Shown here: positions 35,967 through 43,805 of the stretch, piece after piece
Layout of the letters: each line of letters opens with the position of its first letter
How positions within the stretch are numbered: position 1 is the first letter of the stretch
Origin: Flavobacteriaceae bacterium
GTDB taxonomy: Bacteria; Bacteroidota; Bacteroidia; Flavobacteriales; Flavobacteriaceae
DNA: 64,000 nt
Direction of reading: 5' to 3'
NCBI GenBank assembly: GCA_947491985.1
Contig: CANLLR010000006.1
Location: 25,927 to 89,926 of the forward strand
Notes under the pieces: model-generated
The model's input: only the letters and a program-made list of their open reading frames with translations
The model's database searches: none
Told to the model about the DNA's origin: nothing
Made by a program: the position numbers and the translations under genes

Positions 35967-36842
35967 TTATTGTTTTGCCAAAAGCACTTTCCAAGCGGTT
36001 AGCACTTCATTTTTATCTAAATATTCTTTAGCTAATTGGTGTTTTTTGACTTCATCATCAGCACTCAAAACCCCTTTCACCTCAAAATTTTGTTTTACAA
36101 ATATAGTAATTTCTTCTTCGGTTGGCAAGGCTTCTACATTTCCTAATTTACCCAAATCGTTGCCATTAAAAACGGGACTTTCTTTGATGAAATTCGGAAT
36201 AACATCAACGCCAATTCCGAGTGTTACCAAAGGTTTCTCAACTTCAAAAAGCCCTTCTTTCGCTCTTGAATACCAATTGCCTCCCAAACGCGCTACCAAA
36301 TCGATTTTTACTGGATCAATTACGCCGTTGTCATCCAAAACTGCTTCGTTGATGTGCATTTTTAACACCTCGCAAACAATCATATTTCCAGCGCCACCTT
36401 CCTTTCCCAAGGCAATAATTTCAATGACTTTGCATTCAAATTGCACGGGACTTTCCGCCACGCGATACGGTTTTACTATTTCTGACGGAATAGGTGTTAA
36501 ACCCGACTTTAAAAATTCATTCACGCCTTCAGGATATTCAGTACTTGACAACGACATTTGTTGTACAATTTCAAAATTCACCACATTAATCACCACTTGA
36601 CCTGTAGCTTCACAATTGAGCAACGTGTGTTTGACCGAGTTGTCTCGAACGCGTCGTGCTGGTGAAAACACCAAAATTGGTGGATTGGCACTAAAAATAT
36701 TAAAGAAACTGAAGGGTGACAAATTGGATTTCCCTTTTTTATCTAAAGTGCTTGCAAATGCAATAGGTCGCGGACCGATGGCGCTTTGTAAGTAGCTTTG
36801 TAATTTGGCTGTAGAAACTTCTTTTGGATCAATAGTTAGCAT
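35967..36842 (-). CDS. Flavin reductase-like (FMN-binding split barrel) protein
   Basis: The start is placed at the ATG at 36842 (MLTIDPKEVSTAKLQSYLQS) because the earlier candidate at 36860 lies inside a -7 element. The protein has 291 residues. The N-terminal 200 form a DIM6/NTAB split barrel with IGPRPIAFASTLD and NLSPFSFFN, which bind FMN. The C-terminal 80 residues are extra and of unknown role. Such proteins reduce flavin or act on aromatic or ester substrates. It is upstream of the DUF3127 gene in the same unit. Confidence 0.82.
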   Translation of the reverse strand: MLTIDPKEVSTAKLQSYLQSAIGPRPIAFASTLDKKGKSNLSPFSFFNIFSANPPILVFSPARRVRDNSVKHTLLNCEATGQVVINVVNFEIVQQMSLSSTEYPEGVNEFLKSGLTPIPSEIVKPYRVAESPVQFECKVIEIIALGKEGGAGNMIVCEVLKMHINEAVLDDNGVIDPVKIDLVARLGGNWYSRAKEGLFEVEKPLVTLGIGVDVIPNFIKESPVFNGNDLGKLGNVEALPTEEEITIFVKQNFEVKGVLSADDEVKKHQLAKEYLDKNEVLTAWKVLLAKQ

Positions 36843-36857
36843 AAAATCGAATTTAGA

Positions 36858-36865
36858 CAAAGATA
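36858..36865 (-). promoter_or_regulatory. -7 element before the flavin reductase gene
   Basis: On the minus strand TATCTTTG matches TAnnTTTG. A transcription start near 36852 fits translation from 36842 with a very short leader. No clear -33 box was seen; the upstream sequence is a repeat array. Confidence 0.4.
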
Positions 36866-36880
36866 GAAATTATGAGACTA

Positions 36881-36958
36881 AAAGAATAAAGAGAAAAGAG
36901 AAAAGAAAAAAAAGTTGCAGATCGAAAATTTCTTTCTTCTTGCTTCTTGTTTCTTGAC
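36881..36958. repeat. Palindromic heptamer array upstream of the histidine kinase gene
   Basis: The left arm, 36881-36908, is AAAGAAT, AAAGAGA, AAAGAGA, AAAGAAA. The right arm, 36931-36958, is TCTTTCT, TCTTGCT, TCTTGTT, TCTTGAC. The complements of the right words (AGCAAGA, AACAAGA) resemble the left words, so the arms are inverted, with 22 bases between them. It fills the gap between two divergent genes. Confidence 0.72.
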
Positions 36959-36988
36959 TTTTCATTACTTTTAAACAAAAATTACTAC

Positions 36989-38140
36989 ATGCAATTTTCG
37001 GAGAGAAGAAACACCACGCGTTGGATTATCATATTGGCTTCTTTTATCATCATTTCACTCATTTTGTGGAATACGTATACCTTTTTTCAAATTTTTAAAA
37101 ATGAAGAGCGTGTAAAAATGGAACTTTGGGCTGCTGCTCAAAAATCATTTCTCAAGGCTGATTTGGAAAACGACAACATCGAATTGAATTTAGAAATTCT
37201 TAAAAGTAATAAAACAATTCCGATGATTTTGACCGAAAATAATGCCATTATGACGCAGGCAAATATTGAAGAAGAAATTGAAAAAGACTCTTTAAAATTA
37301 GCTGCATTTTTAATTAAATTAAAAAAAGAAAACGAACCTATTAAAATAGAATATGACGAAGGAAAATTTCAATACTTATATTACGGAAACTCATCGTTAA
37401 TCAATAAATTAAAATATTATCCAGTTGCTTTGCTGCTCATTATTTTTCTATTTGCCGCGTTAGTTTATAATTATTACCGAAGCAATAAAATTGGAATCCA
37501 AAACAAACTTTGGGCCGGAATGGCAAAAGAAACAGCACATCAAATTGGCACGCCTTTGTCGTCATTGATTGGTTGGCTCGAAATTATGCGAGCGGATAAT
37601 GTGGATGAAATGATGATTATTGAAATTGAAAAAGACATTCAACGTTTACAAACGATAACCGACCGTTTTTCTAAAATTGGTTCTGAACCGATCTTGGAAT
37701 CGAAAAATATTATTGATGAAACGCGAGAATCATTTGATTACTTAAAGTCGCGCTTTTCGAACCAAGTGGAGTTTAGTTTTACCGCACCGAAATCGCCCAT
37801 TATTATATCCTTAAATCCGGCCTTGTACAGTTGGACTATCGAAAACTTAATGAAAAATGCAATCGATGCGATGAAAGGTCGTGGAAAACTTAAGATAGTC
37901 ATCGAAAACGACGGACAGTTTGCAAAAATAAACGTTTGTGATTCGGGAAAAGGAATTCCGAAAAATCAATTTAAAAGTATTTTTGAACCTGGATTTACCA
38001 CCAAGAAACGCGGTTGGGGCTTGGGTCTATCGCTTACTAAAAGAATTGTAGAAGAATACCACAAGGGTAAAATCAGGGTGTTAAAATCGGAAATTGATGT
38101 AGGAACAACGATGCAAATGAGTTTTAGAAAAGTGAACTAA
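36989..38140 (+). CDS. Sensor histidine kinase, possibly PorY-like
   Basis: The frame opens at 36947, but the first codons come from repeat sequence; the ATG at 36989 (MQFSERRNTTRWIIILASFI) is the likely start, giving 383 residues. Two membrane segments (about 13-30 and 150-170) enclose an extracytoplasmic sensor region. The kinase core has a distinctive HisKA motif, MAKETAHQIGTPLSSLIGWL, then HATPase boxes (NLMKNAIDAMKG, DSGKGIPK, GWGLGLSLTKRI). This type is typical of Bacteroidota and includes PorY, linked to T9SS regulation in Porphyromonas; that identity here is only a guess. No response regulator is adjacent. Confidence 0.85.
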   Translation: MQFSERRNTTRWIIILASFIIISLILWNTYTFFQIFKNEERVKMELWAAAQKSFLKADLENDNIELNLEILKSNKTIPMILTENNAIMTQANIEEEIEKDSLKLAAFLIKLKKENEPIKIEYDEGKFQYLYYGNSSLINKLKYYPVALLLIIFLFAALVYNYYRSNKIGIQNKLWAGMAKETAHQIGTPLSSLIGWLEIMRADNVDEMMIIEIEKDIQRLQTITDRFSKIGSEPILESKNIIDETRESFDYLKSRFSNQVEFSFTAPKSPIIISLNPALYSWTIENLMKNAIDAMKGRGKLKIVIENDGQFAKINVCDSGKGIPKNQFKSIFEPGFTTKKRGWGLGLSLTKRIVEEYHKGKIRVLKSEIDVGTTMQMSFRKVN

Positions 38141-39309
38141 CTACTTTTTTTGAAGAACATCTTTTCTCGTTCTGATTTGTCTTTTGATAGGTATTCGTTG
38201 ACAAAAGCTATCTCTGCCTCCATCTTTTTTTTCGAAGTTGCGATGACATTTTTTAGCAGGTTAAAATTAGATTGGTTTTCATCTTGAACATCTTTTAATT
38301 CATTACTATCCTTTTGACATTGCAGTACTAAATCATAAGGGATTTGAATTTTTTCTTTTATACTCTCATCTGAAATCAAAGGCAAAAATCGTCTTCGTTT
38401 GAATTGCAAAAATTCAGTAAAAAGTGTGTTTGCTTGCTTGAATTTTTCATTGGTTTTTATCGTTTTATCATAAAATTCTTTTTGATTTTTATACCTTATG
38501 TTGTTCTTTTCATATTCGCTTCTTTTCTTTTCATAGTTCCATCGCTTAATAATTAATTCATTTTTCAATCCATTTTTTTCAATTCTACCAGCAGCTGCCA
38601 TGGCTTTATCAGATTCTGATAAACTTAAATGGGAGTTAATTTCTTTACTAAAATCTAATGAGACCTTTTTAGTTGCCGATTCCATTTTGCCGTCATAAAA
38701 TTCCTGATTGTTTATAGGATAGGAAGAAAGTTGCCATAAATAATCAAACGGCATGTGCGAAACAATTAGCGTTTTAGGATCTGCTTTATAAAATTTATTA
38801 TCCAATCGTTTAACGTATTTTCGTTTACTAACGTAACCTGCTGCCCATGTAGGGTCAAACAAATACCAATTCCCGTTAAGTTTAGAAGCGCACCACATAT
38901 GACCATTCAATGAAATTTCACCGTAACTTTTAGTGTAGCCTTCGATCGAAACAGTCTCTATTCCTAATTTACTAGTAATGTCTTTATAAACATAGGCGTA
39001 ATTCATACAAACTCCTTTTCGTGACTGAAGTGTATTGATAATTCTTTGTTCGGTTGTTAACACTCTTTTACTGCCAATAGCTACTACGTCATAACTGATA
39101 TTGGAAGCTGTCCAATAAAAAGCGGCGCGGATTTTATCTTCGTTTGTGGCAAAATTTTTGGAAATATAAGCAGCAATTGATTCGGTTGAAGTGGCCATGG
39201 ATTCAGGAATCGCATCCATTTTTTTATCAATAGCTTCATACTGGGGGGTATCTTGGGCAAAACCAAAACCAGAAAGAAATAAGACAATAAACTGAAGATA
39301 ATATTTCAT
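38137..39309 (-). CDS. Exported transglutaminase-like protein
   Basis: This 390-residue protein has a signal peptide (MKYYLQFIVLFLSGFGFAQ) and a transglutaminase-like domain at about 60-170. The papain-like triad is visible: Cys in RKGVCMNYAYVYKD, His in SLNGHMWCASKL, Asp in WYLFDPTWAAGY. The remaining 220 residues are charged and helical (many Lys/Glu), possibly a binding platform. Such domains act as proteases or amidases in the envelope. The stop overlaps the kinase stop by four bases in convergent orientation. Confidence 0.85.
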   Translation of the reverse strand: MKYYLQFIVLFLSGFGFAQDTPQYEAIDKKMDAIPESMATSTESIAAYISKNFATNEDKIRAAFYWTASNISYDVVAIGSKRVLTTEQRIINTLQSRKGVCMNYAYVYKDITSKLGIETVSIEGYTKSYGEISLNGHMWCASKLNGNWYLFDPTWAAGYVSKRKYVKRLDNKFYKADPKTLIVSHMPFDYLWQLSSYPINNQEFYDGKMESATKKVSLDFSKEINSHLSLSESDKAMAAAGRIEKNGLKNELIIKRWNYEKKRSEYEKNNIRYKNQKEFYDKTIKTNEKFKQANTLFTEFLQFKRRRFLPLISDESIKEKIQIPYDLVLQCQKDSNELKDVQDENQSNFNLLKNVIATSKKKMEAEIAFVNEYLSKDKSEREKMFFKKSS

Positions 39310-39386
39310 TTATAAATTAGGTTTGAAATTTCTATACGCTAAACTACTTGAAATAATTATGCCAGTTTATTATCTTTAAGATAAAT

Positions 39387-39776
39387 TTATAGGTTTTTTT
39401 GTATGGCAAGAGCCAACGTTTCAAACTCCTCCTTAGTTAAAGATACTTTATTTTGAAAACGCATTTCATTCATTTCGTTTAATGGAATAAGATGAAGATG
39501 CGCATGTGGAACTTCCAATCCAATGACAGCCATTCCAATTCGTTTGCAATGAATTGTTTTTTCGAGTGCTCTGGCAATTTTTTTCGAAAAAGCCATTAAA
39601 CCTAAATACAACTCATCATCAATATCAAAAATTTTATTGATTTCTTGCTTTGGGATGCATAAAGTGTGGCCTTCTGCATTGGGATTTACATCTAAAAAAG
39701 CCAAATAGTTTTCATCCTCAGCTATTTTATAACAGGGTATTTCGCCGTTTACTATTTTGGTAAAAATACTACTCAT
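39387..39776 (-). CDS. HIT-family nucleotide hydrolase
   Basis: This 129-residue protein has the histidine triad motif HAHLHLIP near residue 94 and the family start SSIFTKIVNGEIPCYKIAED. HIT proteins of this type remove AMP or similar groups from adenosine 5'-phosphoramidates. It starts two bases after the greA stop, and the two are commonly co-transcribed in flavobacteria. Confidence 0.93.
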   Translation of the reverse strand: MSSIFTKIVNGEIPCYKIAEDENYLAFLDVNPNAEGHTLCIPKQEINKIFDIDDELYLGLMAFSKKIARALEKTIHCKRIGMAVIGLEVPHAHLHLIPLNEMNEMRFQNKVSLTKEEFETLALAIQKNL

Positions 39777-39778
39777 GA

Positions 39779-40255
39779 TTAATCACGTGAAATTTCTAAA
39801 ATTTCGAATTTTAAAGTTCCGTTAGGAACAATAATTTCTGAAACTTCGCCCACCGATTTACCTAGCAATCCTTTTCCAATTGGAGAAGTTACAGAAATTT
39901 TTCCTTTTTTTAAATCCGCTTCACTTTCGGCAACCAAAGTGTACTTCATTTCCATTCCGTTGGCTTGATTTTTTATCTTTACATTAGATAAAACCAACAC
40001 TTTCGAGGTGTCTAAATGACTTTCGTCAATTAATCTTGCGTTAGAATGTACTTCTTCTAATTTGGCAATACGCATTTCAAGCATACCTTGTGCTTCTTTT
40101 GCTGCATCATATTCGGCATTTTCAGACAAATCACCTTTGTCTCTAGCCTCTGCAATATCTTGAGATGCCTTCGGGCGCATCACACTTTTTAAGTAATCCA
40201 GTTCTTCTCTTAATTTTTTTAATCCTTCTGCTGTGTAATACGATACGTTACTCAT
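39779..40255 (-). CDS. greA: Transcription elongation factor GreA
   Basis: This 158-residue GreA rescues arrested RNA polymerase by stimulating transcript cleavage. The N-terminal coiled coil carries the acidic tip (ARDKGDLSENAEYDAAKEAQ), and the C-terminal FKBP-like domain has ISVTSPIGKGLLGKSVGE. It is the first gene of a two-gene unit with the HIT gene. Its upstream region carries a terminator-like hairpin described separately. Confidence 0.96.
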   Translation of the reverse strand: MSNVSYYTAEGLKKLREELDYLKSVMRPKASQDIAEARDKGDLSENAEYDAAKEAQGMLEMRIAKLEEVHSNARLIDESHLDTSKVLVLSNVKIKNQANGMEMKYTLVAESEADLKKGKISVTSPIGKGLLGKSVGEVSEIIVPNGTLKFEILEISRD

Positions 40256-40362
40256 AATTTCATTTCTTTTTGCTGCAAGGCTTCACTTTTTATTTAGCCG
40301 CAACTATTATTCTACTTCTTTTATATCAAAAAAACGAATGTGTCGTTATTATAAAATAGAAA

Positions 40363-40390
40363 AAATCCCATCGGAACGGGATTTCTTTTT
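40363..40390. terminator. Terminator-like hairpin in the greA upstream region
   Basis: AAATCCC (40363-40369) pairs with GGGATTT (40378-40384), with A-rich and T-rich flanks on both sides. It does not follow any gene: greA starts at 40255 on minus and the lipoprotein gene at 40495 on plus. A -7-like element for greA (TATCTTTG, 40399-40392 on minus) lies just upstream, so the hairpin could be in the greA leader. Confidence 0.6.
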
Positions 40391-40494
40391 TCAAAGATAT
40401 GTTCTTGTTTATAAAATGCTTAATTTTGTTCGATAATGTTTTACAAAGTTAATGAATTTAATTTTGTAGCACACTTATTTTAATAAAAAATGAA

Positions 40495-40920
40495 ATGAAA
40501 AAAACACTTATAATTGCTTTTGTCACCCTTTTATCGTTTAGTTGCAATAAGGATGGTGATAACAATCAAAATCCCTACTTGCCAAACTATGCTTTTAGTG
40601 TTGACATTAATAAAAATTTACCTTCCTACAACGATTTAAACTTTGTTGCAAATCCGGTTAAAGTAAATATAACTGGAGCCGGAATTAGAGGCTTGATTGT
40701 TATGTACACTGGAAGTGGTTATGTTGCTTATGACGGAGCTTGTCCGAATCAAGATTTGTCAAGTTGTTCTACACTAACATTAGAAGATCCAGAAGCAGTT
40801 TGCCCTTGTGATAACGTTCGCTATAATTTATTTACGGGTTTAAGCAATACTGGCTTGCCTTATCCTTTAAAACAATACCGTACCGAAGTCAACGGAAACA
40901 TCATACGCGTGTACAATTAA
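40495..40920 (+). CDS. Rieske-like lipoprotein lacking the histidine ligands
   Basis: This 141-residue protein has a lipoprotein signal (MKKTLIIAFVTLLSFSCNKD, Cys17). The C-terminal 70 residues follow the Rieske fold: YVAYDGACPNQD, then VCPCDNVRYNLFTG, then LPYPLKQYRTEVNGNIIRVY. Rieske proteins hold a [2Fe-2S] cluster with CxH and CxxH; here the His positions are Asn85 and Asp106 while Cys83 and Cys103 remain. A normal Rieske cluster is therefore unlikely. A -7 element (TAATTTTG, 40459-40466) lies upstream. It converges with the TonB receptor across a shared terminator. Confidence 0.75.
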   Translation: MKKTLIIAFVTLLSFSCNKDGDNNQNPYLPNYAFSVDINKNLPSYNDLNFVANPVKVNITGAGIRGLIVMYTGSGYVAYDGACPNQDLSSCSTLTLEDPEAVCPCDNVRYNLFTGLSNTGLPYPLKQYRTEVNGNIIRVYN

Positions 40921-40952
40921 AAAAAGCCAAGTTAAAATAACTTGGCTTTTTT
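40921..40952. terminator. Bidirectional terminator between the lipoprotein and TonB receptor genes
   Basis: AAAAAGCCAAGTTA (40921-40934) pairs with TAACTTGGCTTTTT (40938-40951) around AAA. Confidence 0.9.
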
Positions 40953-40956
40953 ATTT

Positions 40957-43122
40957 CTAAAAGTGTAACGAAAGTCCCACTAAAAAGTTAATTCCTGCTT
41001 GCGGATAATAATACGGGTATACATCATACATGTATCCATTTGATACGTATTCTTTATTCAAAATATTATTGACCAATCCGTTGAATACAATTGATTTAAA
41101 AACCGATTTTGGTTTCACTTCAAAACTTACATTCAAATCATTTACGAAGTAGCTTGGTAATTTAGCGTTGGCTGTTTCAATGTTGTTCATGTATTGTTCT
41201 CCCACAAATTTAGATAGCCACGAAAGGGTTATTTTCTTAAAAGGCTGATACACAAAAATGTTTCCTGCGATAAAATTGGGTGAATACGAAATGTTTTTAT
41301 TCCCAACGTTTTCACCATTTACATTCAAATCGACATTAGTGTTGTCACTCCATGTAAAATTCGGACGAAGAAATACTTTTTTTGAAATCGCAATGGTTGC
41401 ATCCACTTCCAATCCTAATCGGTAACTTTTATCTGTATTGGAACGTATCGGATTACCCACATCATCTAAATTTCCGGTAAGAATCAATTGATCTTTGTAG
41501 GCCATGTAATACACATTGGCATTCCATTGGATTTTTTGAGAACTAAAACGCCAACCCCATTCAAAATCGTTTAACTTCTCTGGTTTGGCATTTCTGCCTT
41601 CATAATCGGTACGATTGGGTTCACGATTGGCTCTTGCGTACGAAAAATACAAATTGTTTTTAGCATTTAAAGTATACGTCAATCCCGCTTTCGGATTCAG
41701 AAAACTAAAGGTATCGTTAACCAAAGTGGGTTGAACACCATTGGCTTTGTAATTCACACTTCGCAATTGCACATCAGCAAATACACTTAGTTTTTTCAGA
41801 ATTTGATAATTGATTTTGGCAAAAAAAGCGGCATCCGTTTTTATTCCGTAATCATCATAATAGCGATCGCCCAACTCACTGGTTGAGGCAAATCGAGACC
41901 AAATTACTTTACCGAAATGATCGCCGTCGTATTTGTTCCAACTTCCACCTGTGATAAAATCGACTTTCTCACTTTTGTAATTTAAGGAAAACGTAGTGCC
42001 ATAAAAATCGTTATCCAACCATTTTTGACGAATCAAATCGGTGGATACTTCAGTTCCAACAGGTGTTAATCCGTACTCTAAGAAATCGGCATCCTCTTTG
42101 TAATTTTCATAATACCCTTTTCCATTGGTGTAATGATACGCAAGAGTAGAAGTCCATTTTTCTGATATTTTTTCACTCCAATGCAACTGATAATGATCTT
42201 GCTGGTAATTGTCGGTTTCATTGTCATAGAAACGTGTATTTCCAAATTCATCTGTATAGATTCCGATTCCGTTAAATGTTCTATCGGTAGCTAATTTATC
42301 GGCATCGATTCCGTAATACGCTTGGTAGGTTTTTTCAGTTCCTCCAAACACCAACGCTTTGATTAGGGTGGTTTTTCCAACATACGTTCCTTGCAAAAAA
42401 TACGATTTCAAATCCGATGATGCCCTGTCTACATAACCGTCCGATTTAATGACAGACAAGCGTCCGGCCAATTCAAAGCCTTGAGCCGAATTCATTCCGG
42501 TATTTATCAAACCCGAACTGAATTTCACCATGTGCTTTCTCGAATTAAAACTACCAAACGAATTGGCAATTTCTCCGGTGCTGTTTTTGGAATACGAATC
42601 GGTCAACAAGTTCAAACTGGCGCCAAACGCACCTGCGCCATTGGTTGATGTTCCTACGCCGCGTTGCAATTGCAAACTTTCTACCGATGAAGCAAAATCG
42701 GGCATGTTCACCCAAAAGGTTCCCGAACTTTCCGCGTCGTTGTATGGAATTCCGTTTATGGTCACGTTTACTCGAGTAGCATCGCTTCCGCGGACGCGAA
42801 TTCCGGTATACCCAAAGCCGTTTCCAGCATCGGAAGTCGTCACTACCGAAGGCATGTAATTCATCAAAATCGGAATGTCTTGCCCTAAATTCCGTGACGC
42901 AATATCTTTTTTAGAAAGATTGCTAAAGGTAACGGGTGTTTTTTTGCTGACACGAACGGCGGAGACTAAAACTTCGTCGAGTTGGTTGACCTTTAAACTG
43001 TCGTTTACCTGAGAAAAACTTACTTGAGAGAATAGAGAATAGAGAATAGAGAATAGACATAACTGCCTAAATCGTTGTGCATTTGTACTTTCAAAGTACG
43101 TTTGCTTAAATAAAAACTTCAT
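40957..43122 (-). CDS. TonB-dependent outer membrane receptor, probable thiamine or thiamine-phosphate uptake
   Basis: This 721-residue receptor has the plug domain at about 50-160 (DIPILMNYMPSVVTTSDAGN, GIRVRGSDATRVNVTINGIP) and a beta-barrel ending NFLVGLSLHF. A TPP riboswitch lies in its leader, so thiamine or a thiamine phosphate is the likely substrate, as for the riboswitch-controlled receptors of Bacteroides. The N-terminus is odd: about 20 polar residues precede a hydrophobic core (LCLFSILYSLFSQVSFSQV) encoded by four perfect heptamers. A second ATG at 43060 is out of frame by one heptamer and would yield a shorter, normal signal peptide. Substrate is inferred from the riboswitch only. 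Confidence 0.88.
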   Translation of the reverse strand: MKFLFKQTYFESTNAQRFRQLCLFSILYSLFSQVSFSQVNDSLKVNQLDEVLVSAVRVSKKTPVTFSNLSKKDIASRNLGQDIPILMNYMPSVVTTSDAGNGFGYTGIRVRGSDATRVNVTINGIPYNDAESSGTFWVNMPDFASSVESLQLQRGVGTSTNGAGAFGASLNLLTDSYSKNSTGEIANSFGSFNSRKHMVKFSSGLINTGMNSAQGFELAGRLSVIKSDGYVDRASSDLKSYFLQGTYVGKTTLIKALVFGGTEKTYQAYYGIDADKLATDRTFNGIGIYTDEFGNTRFYDNETDNYQQDHYQLHWSEKISEKWTSTLAYHYTNGKGYYENYKEDADFLEYGLTPVGTEVSTDLIRQKWLDNDFYGTTFSLNYKSEKVDFITGGSWNKYDGDHFGKVIWSRFASTSELGDRYYDDYGIKTDAAFFAKINYQILKKLSVFADVQLRSVNYKANGVQPTLVNDTFSFLNPKAGLTYTLNAKNNLYFSYARANREPNRTDYEGRNAKPEKLNDFEWGWRFSSQKIQWNANVYYMAYKDQLILTGNLDDVGNPIRSNTDKSYRLGLEVDATIAISKKVFLRPNFTWSDNTNVDLNVNGENVGNKNISYSPNFIAGNIFVYQPFKKITLSWLSKFVGEQYMNNIETANAKLPSYFVNDLNVSFEVKPKSVFKSIVFNGLVNNILNKEYVSNGYMYDVYPYYYPQAGINFLVGLSLHF
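43030..43057. repeat. Four perfect GAATAGA heptamers in the TonB receptor signal peptide
   Basis: GAATAGA is repeated four times without interruption (TCTATTC in the coding direction) over residues 22-31 of the receptor. The unit of 7 is not a multiple of 3, so gain or loss of a copy shifts the frame. An alternative ATG (43060-43058) immediately precedes the array in another frame. Confidence 0.9.
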
Positions 43123-43199
43123 TCGTAAAAAAGATTTACAAATAAAAAGAGGTAATTATTCTTGATTAAAATTAAATGATACTCATAGCCAAAACATTT

Positions 43200-43263
43200 G
43201 AAAAAGCCAGCGCCGCCTGCTCGCTCCTTCGCTAAAAATGTTCACTGAACATTTTTTTTAACG
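43200..43263 (-). promoter_or_regulatory. Candidate expression platform between the TPP riboswitch and the TonB receptor
   Basis: On the minus strand a near-palindrome (AATGTTCAGTGAACATT, 43255-43238) is followed by a GC-rich segment (GCGAGCAGGCGGCGCTGGC) that ends in TTTTTC at 43200. This could be an intrinsic terminator controlled by the riboswitch. The pairing in the GC-rich part is imperfect. Confidence 0.4.
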
Positions 43264-43269
43264 CTCGGC

Positions 43270-43349
43270 CGTCCTTAAACAGCATTACCTGTTCTAAGTT
43301 CATTGGGTATAATCTCAGCTCGTTATTTAGAGCACCCCTTTTGAGACGA
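43270..43349 (-). promoter_or_regulatory. TPP riboswitch (THI element) upstream of the TonB receptor
   Basis: On the minus strand the conserved blocks occur in order: GGGGTGCT (43338-43331), GCTGAGATTATACCC (43319-43305), GAACTTAGAACAGGTAATGC and then AAGGACG. The closing stem can form from CGTC (43348-43345) and GACG (43274-43271). A -7-like element (TACCTTTA, 43359-43352) lies immediately upstream. TPP binding normally lowers expression of the downstream gene. Confidence 0.88.
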
Positions 43350-43400
43350 GGTAAAGGTAAAAAAGATTTTTAGATTATTGGATTATTAAATTGCAAGATT

Positions 43401-43802
43401 TTACAAGTCTGGTTTTTTGCGGTTTTGTTTGATTTCAGAAGTTGTTGCTTTATTTTTTAATCGTTTTTCGATGACACTTCTCGGAATTTTTGTCGCTTTA
43501 CGTTCTTTTGGCACTACCAAAGATTTAGTTATGATTTCTAAAAATCGTTTGATTACGATTTCTTTATTCTTGAGTTGACTTCGATCTTCGTCGCAGTTTA
43601 AGATTAAAATTCCGTCCAACGTTACTTTTGATTTTAGCTTTTGTAATGCACGTTCTTTTTCTTCATTTGAAAAGGCTTGCGAATTGACTAAATCAAAAGT
43701 CAATACCACTTTAGACGACACTTTATTGACATTTTGTCCTCCAGAGCCACTACTTCGCACCGCTTTAAAAGTCAACTCGGAAAGTATTTTATCCTTTTCC
43801 AT
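43401..43802 (-). CDS. arfB: Peptidyl-tRNA hydrolase ArfB-like ribosome rescue factor
   Basis: This 133-residue protein has a single release-factor domain with the catalytic GGQ in SSGSGGQNVNKVSSKV and a basic C-terminal tail (PRSVIEKRLKNKATTSEIKQ). ArfB (YaeJ) enters stalled ribosomes through the tail and hydrolyses peptidyl-tRNA. It starts three bases after the NadR/DUF4301 stop and is likely the last gene of that minus-strand unit, before the TPP riboswitch. Confidence 0.93.
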   Translation of the reverse strand: MEKDKILSELTFKAVRSSGSGGQNVNKVSSKVVLTFDLVNSQAFSNEEKERALQKLKSKVTLDGILILNCDEDRSQLKNKEIVIKRFLEIITKSLVVPKERKATKIPRSVIEKRLKNKATTSEIKQNRKKPDL

Positions 43803-43805
43803 AAC

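Noticed and set aside
43270..43349. Cobalamin riboswitch upstream of the TonB receptor
   Set aside because: TonB receptors often have cobalamin riboswitches, but the conserved blocks (GGGGTGC, CTGAGA, ACCC, GAAC, TAATGC) are those of the TPP class.
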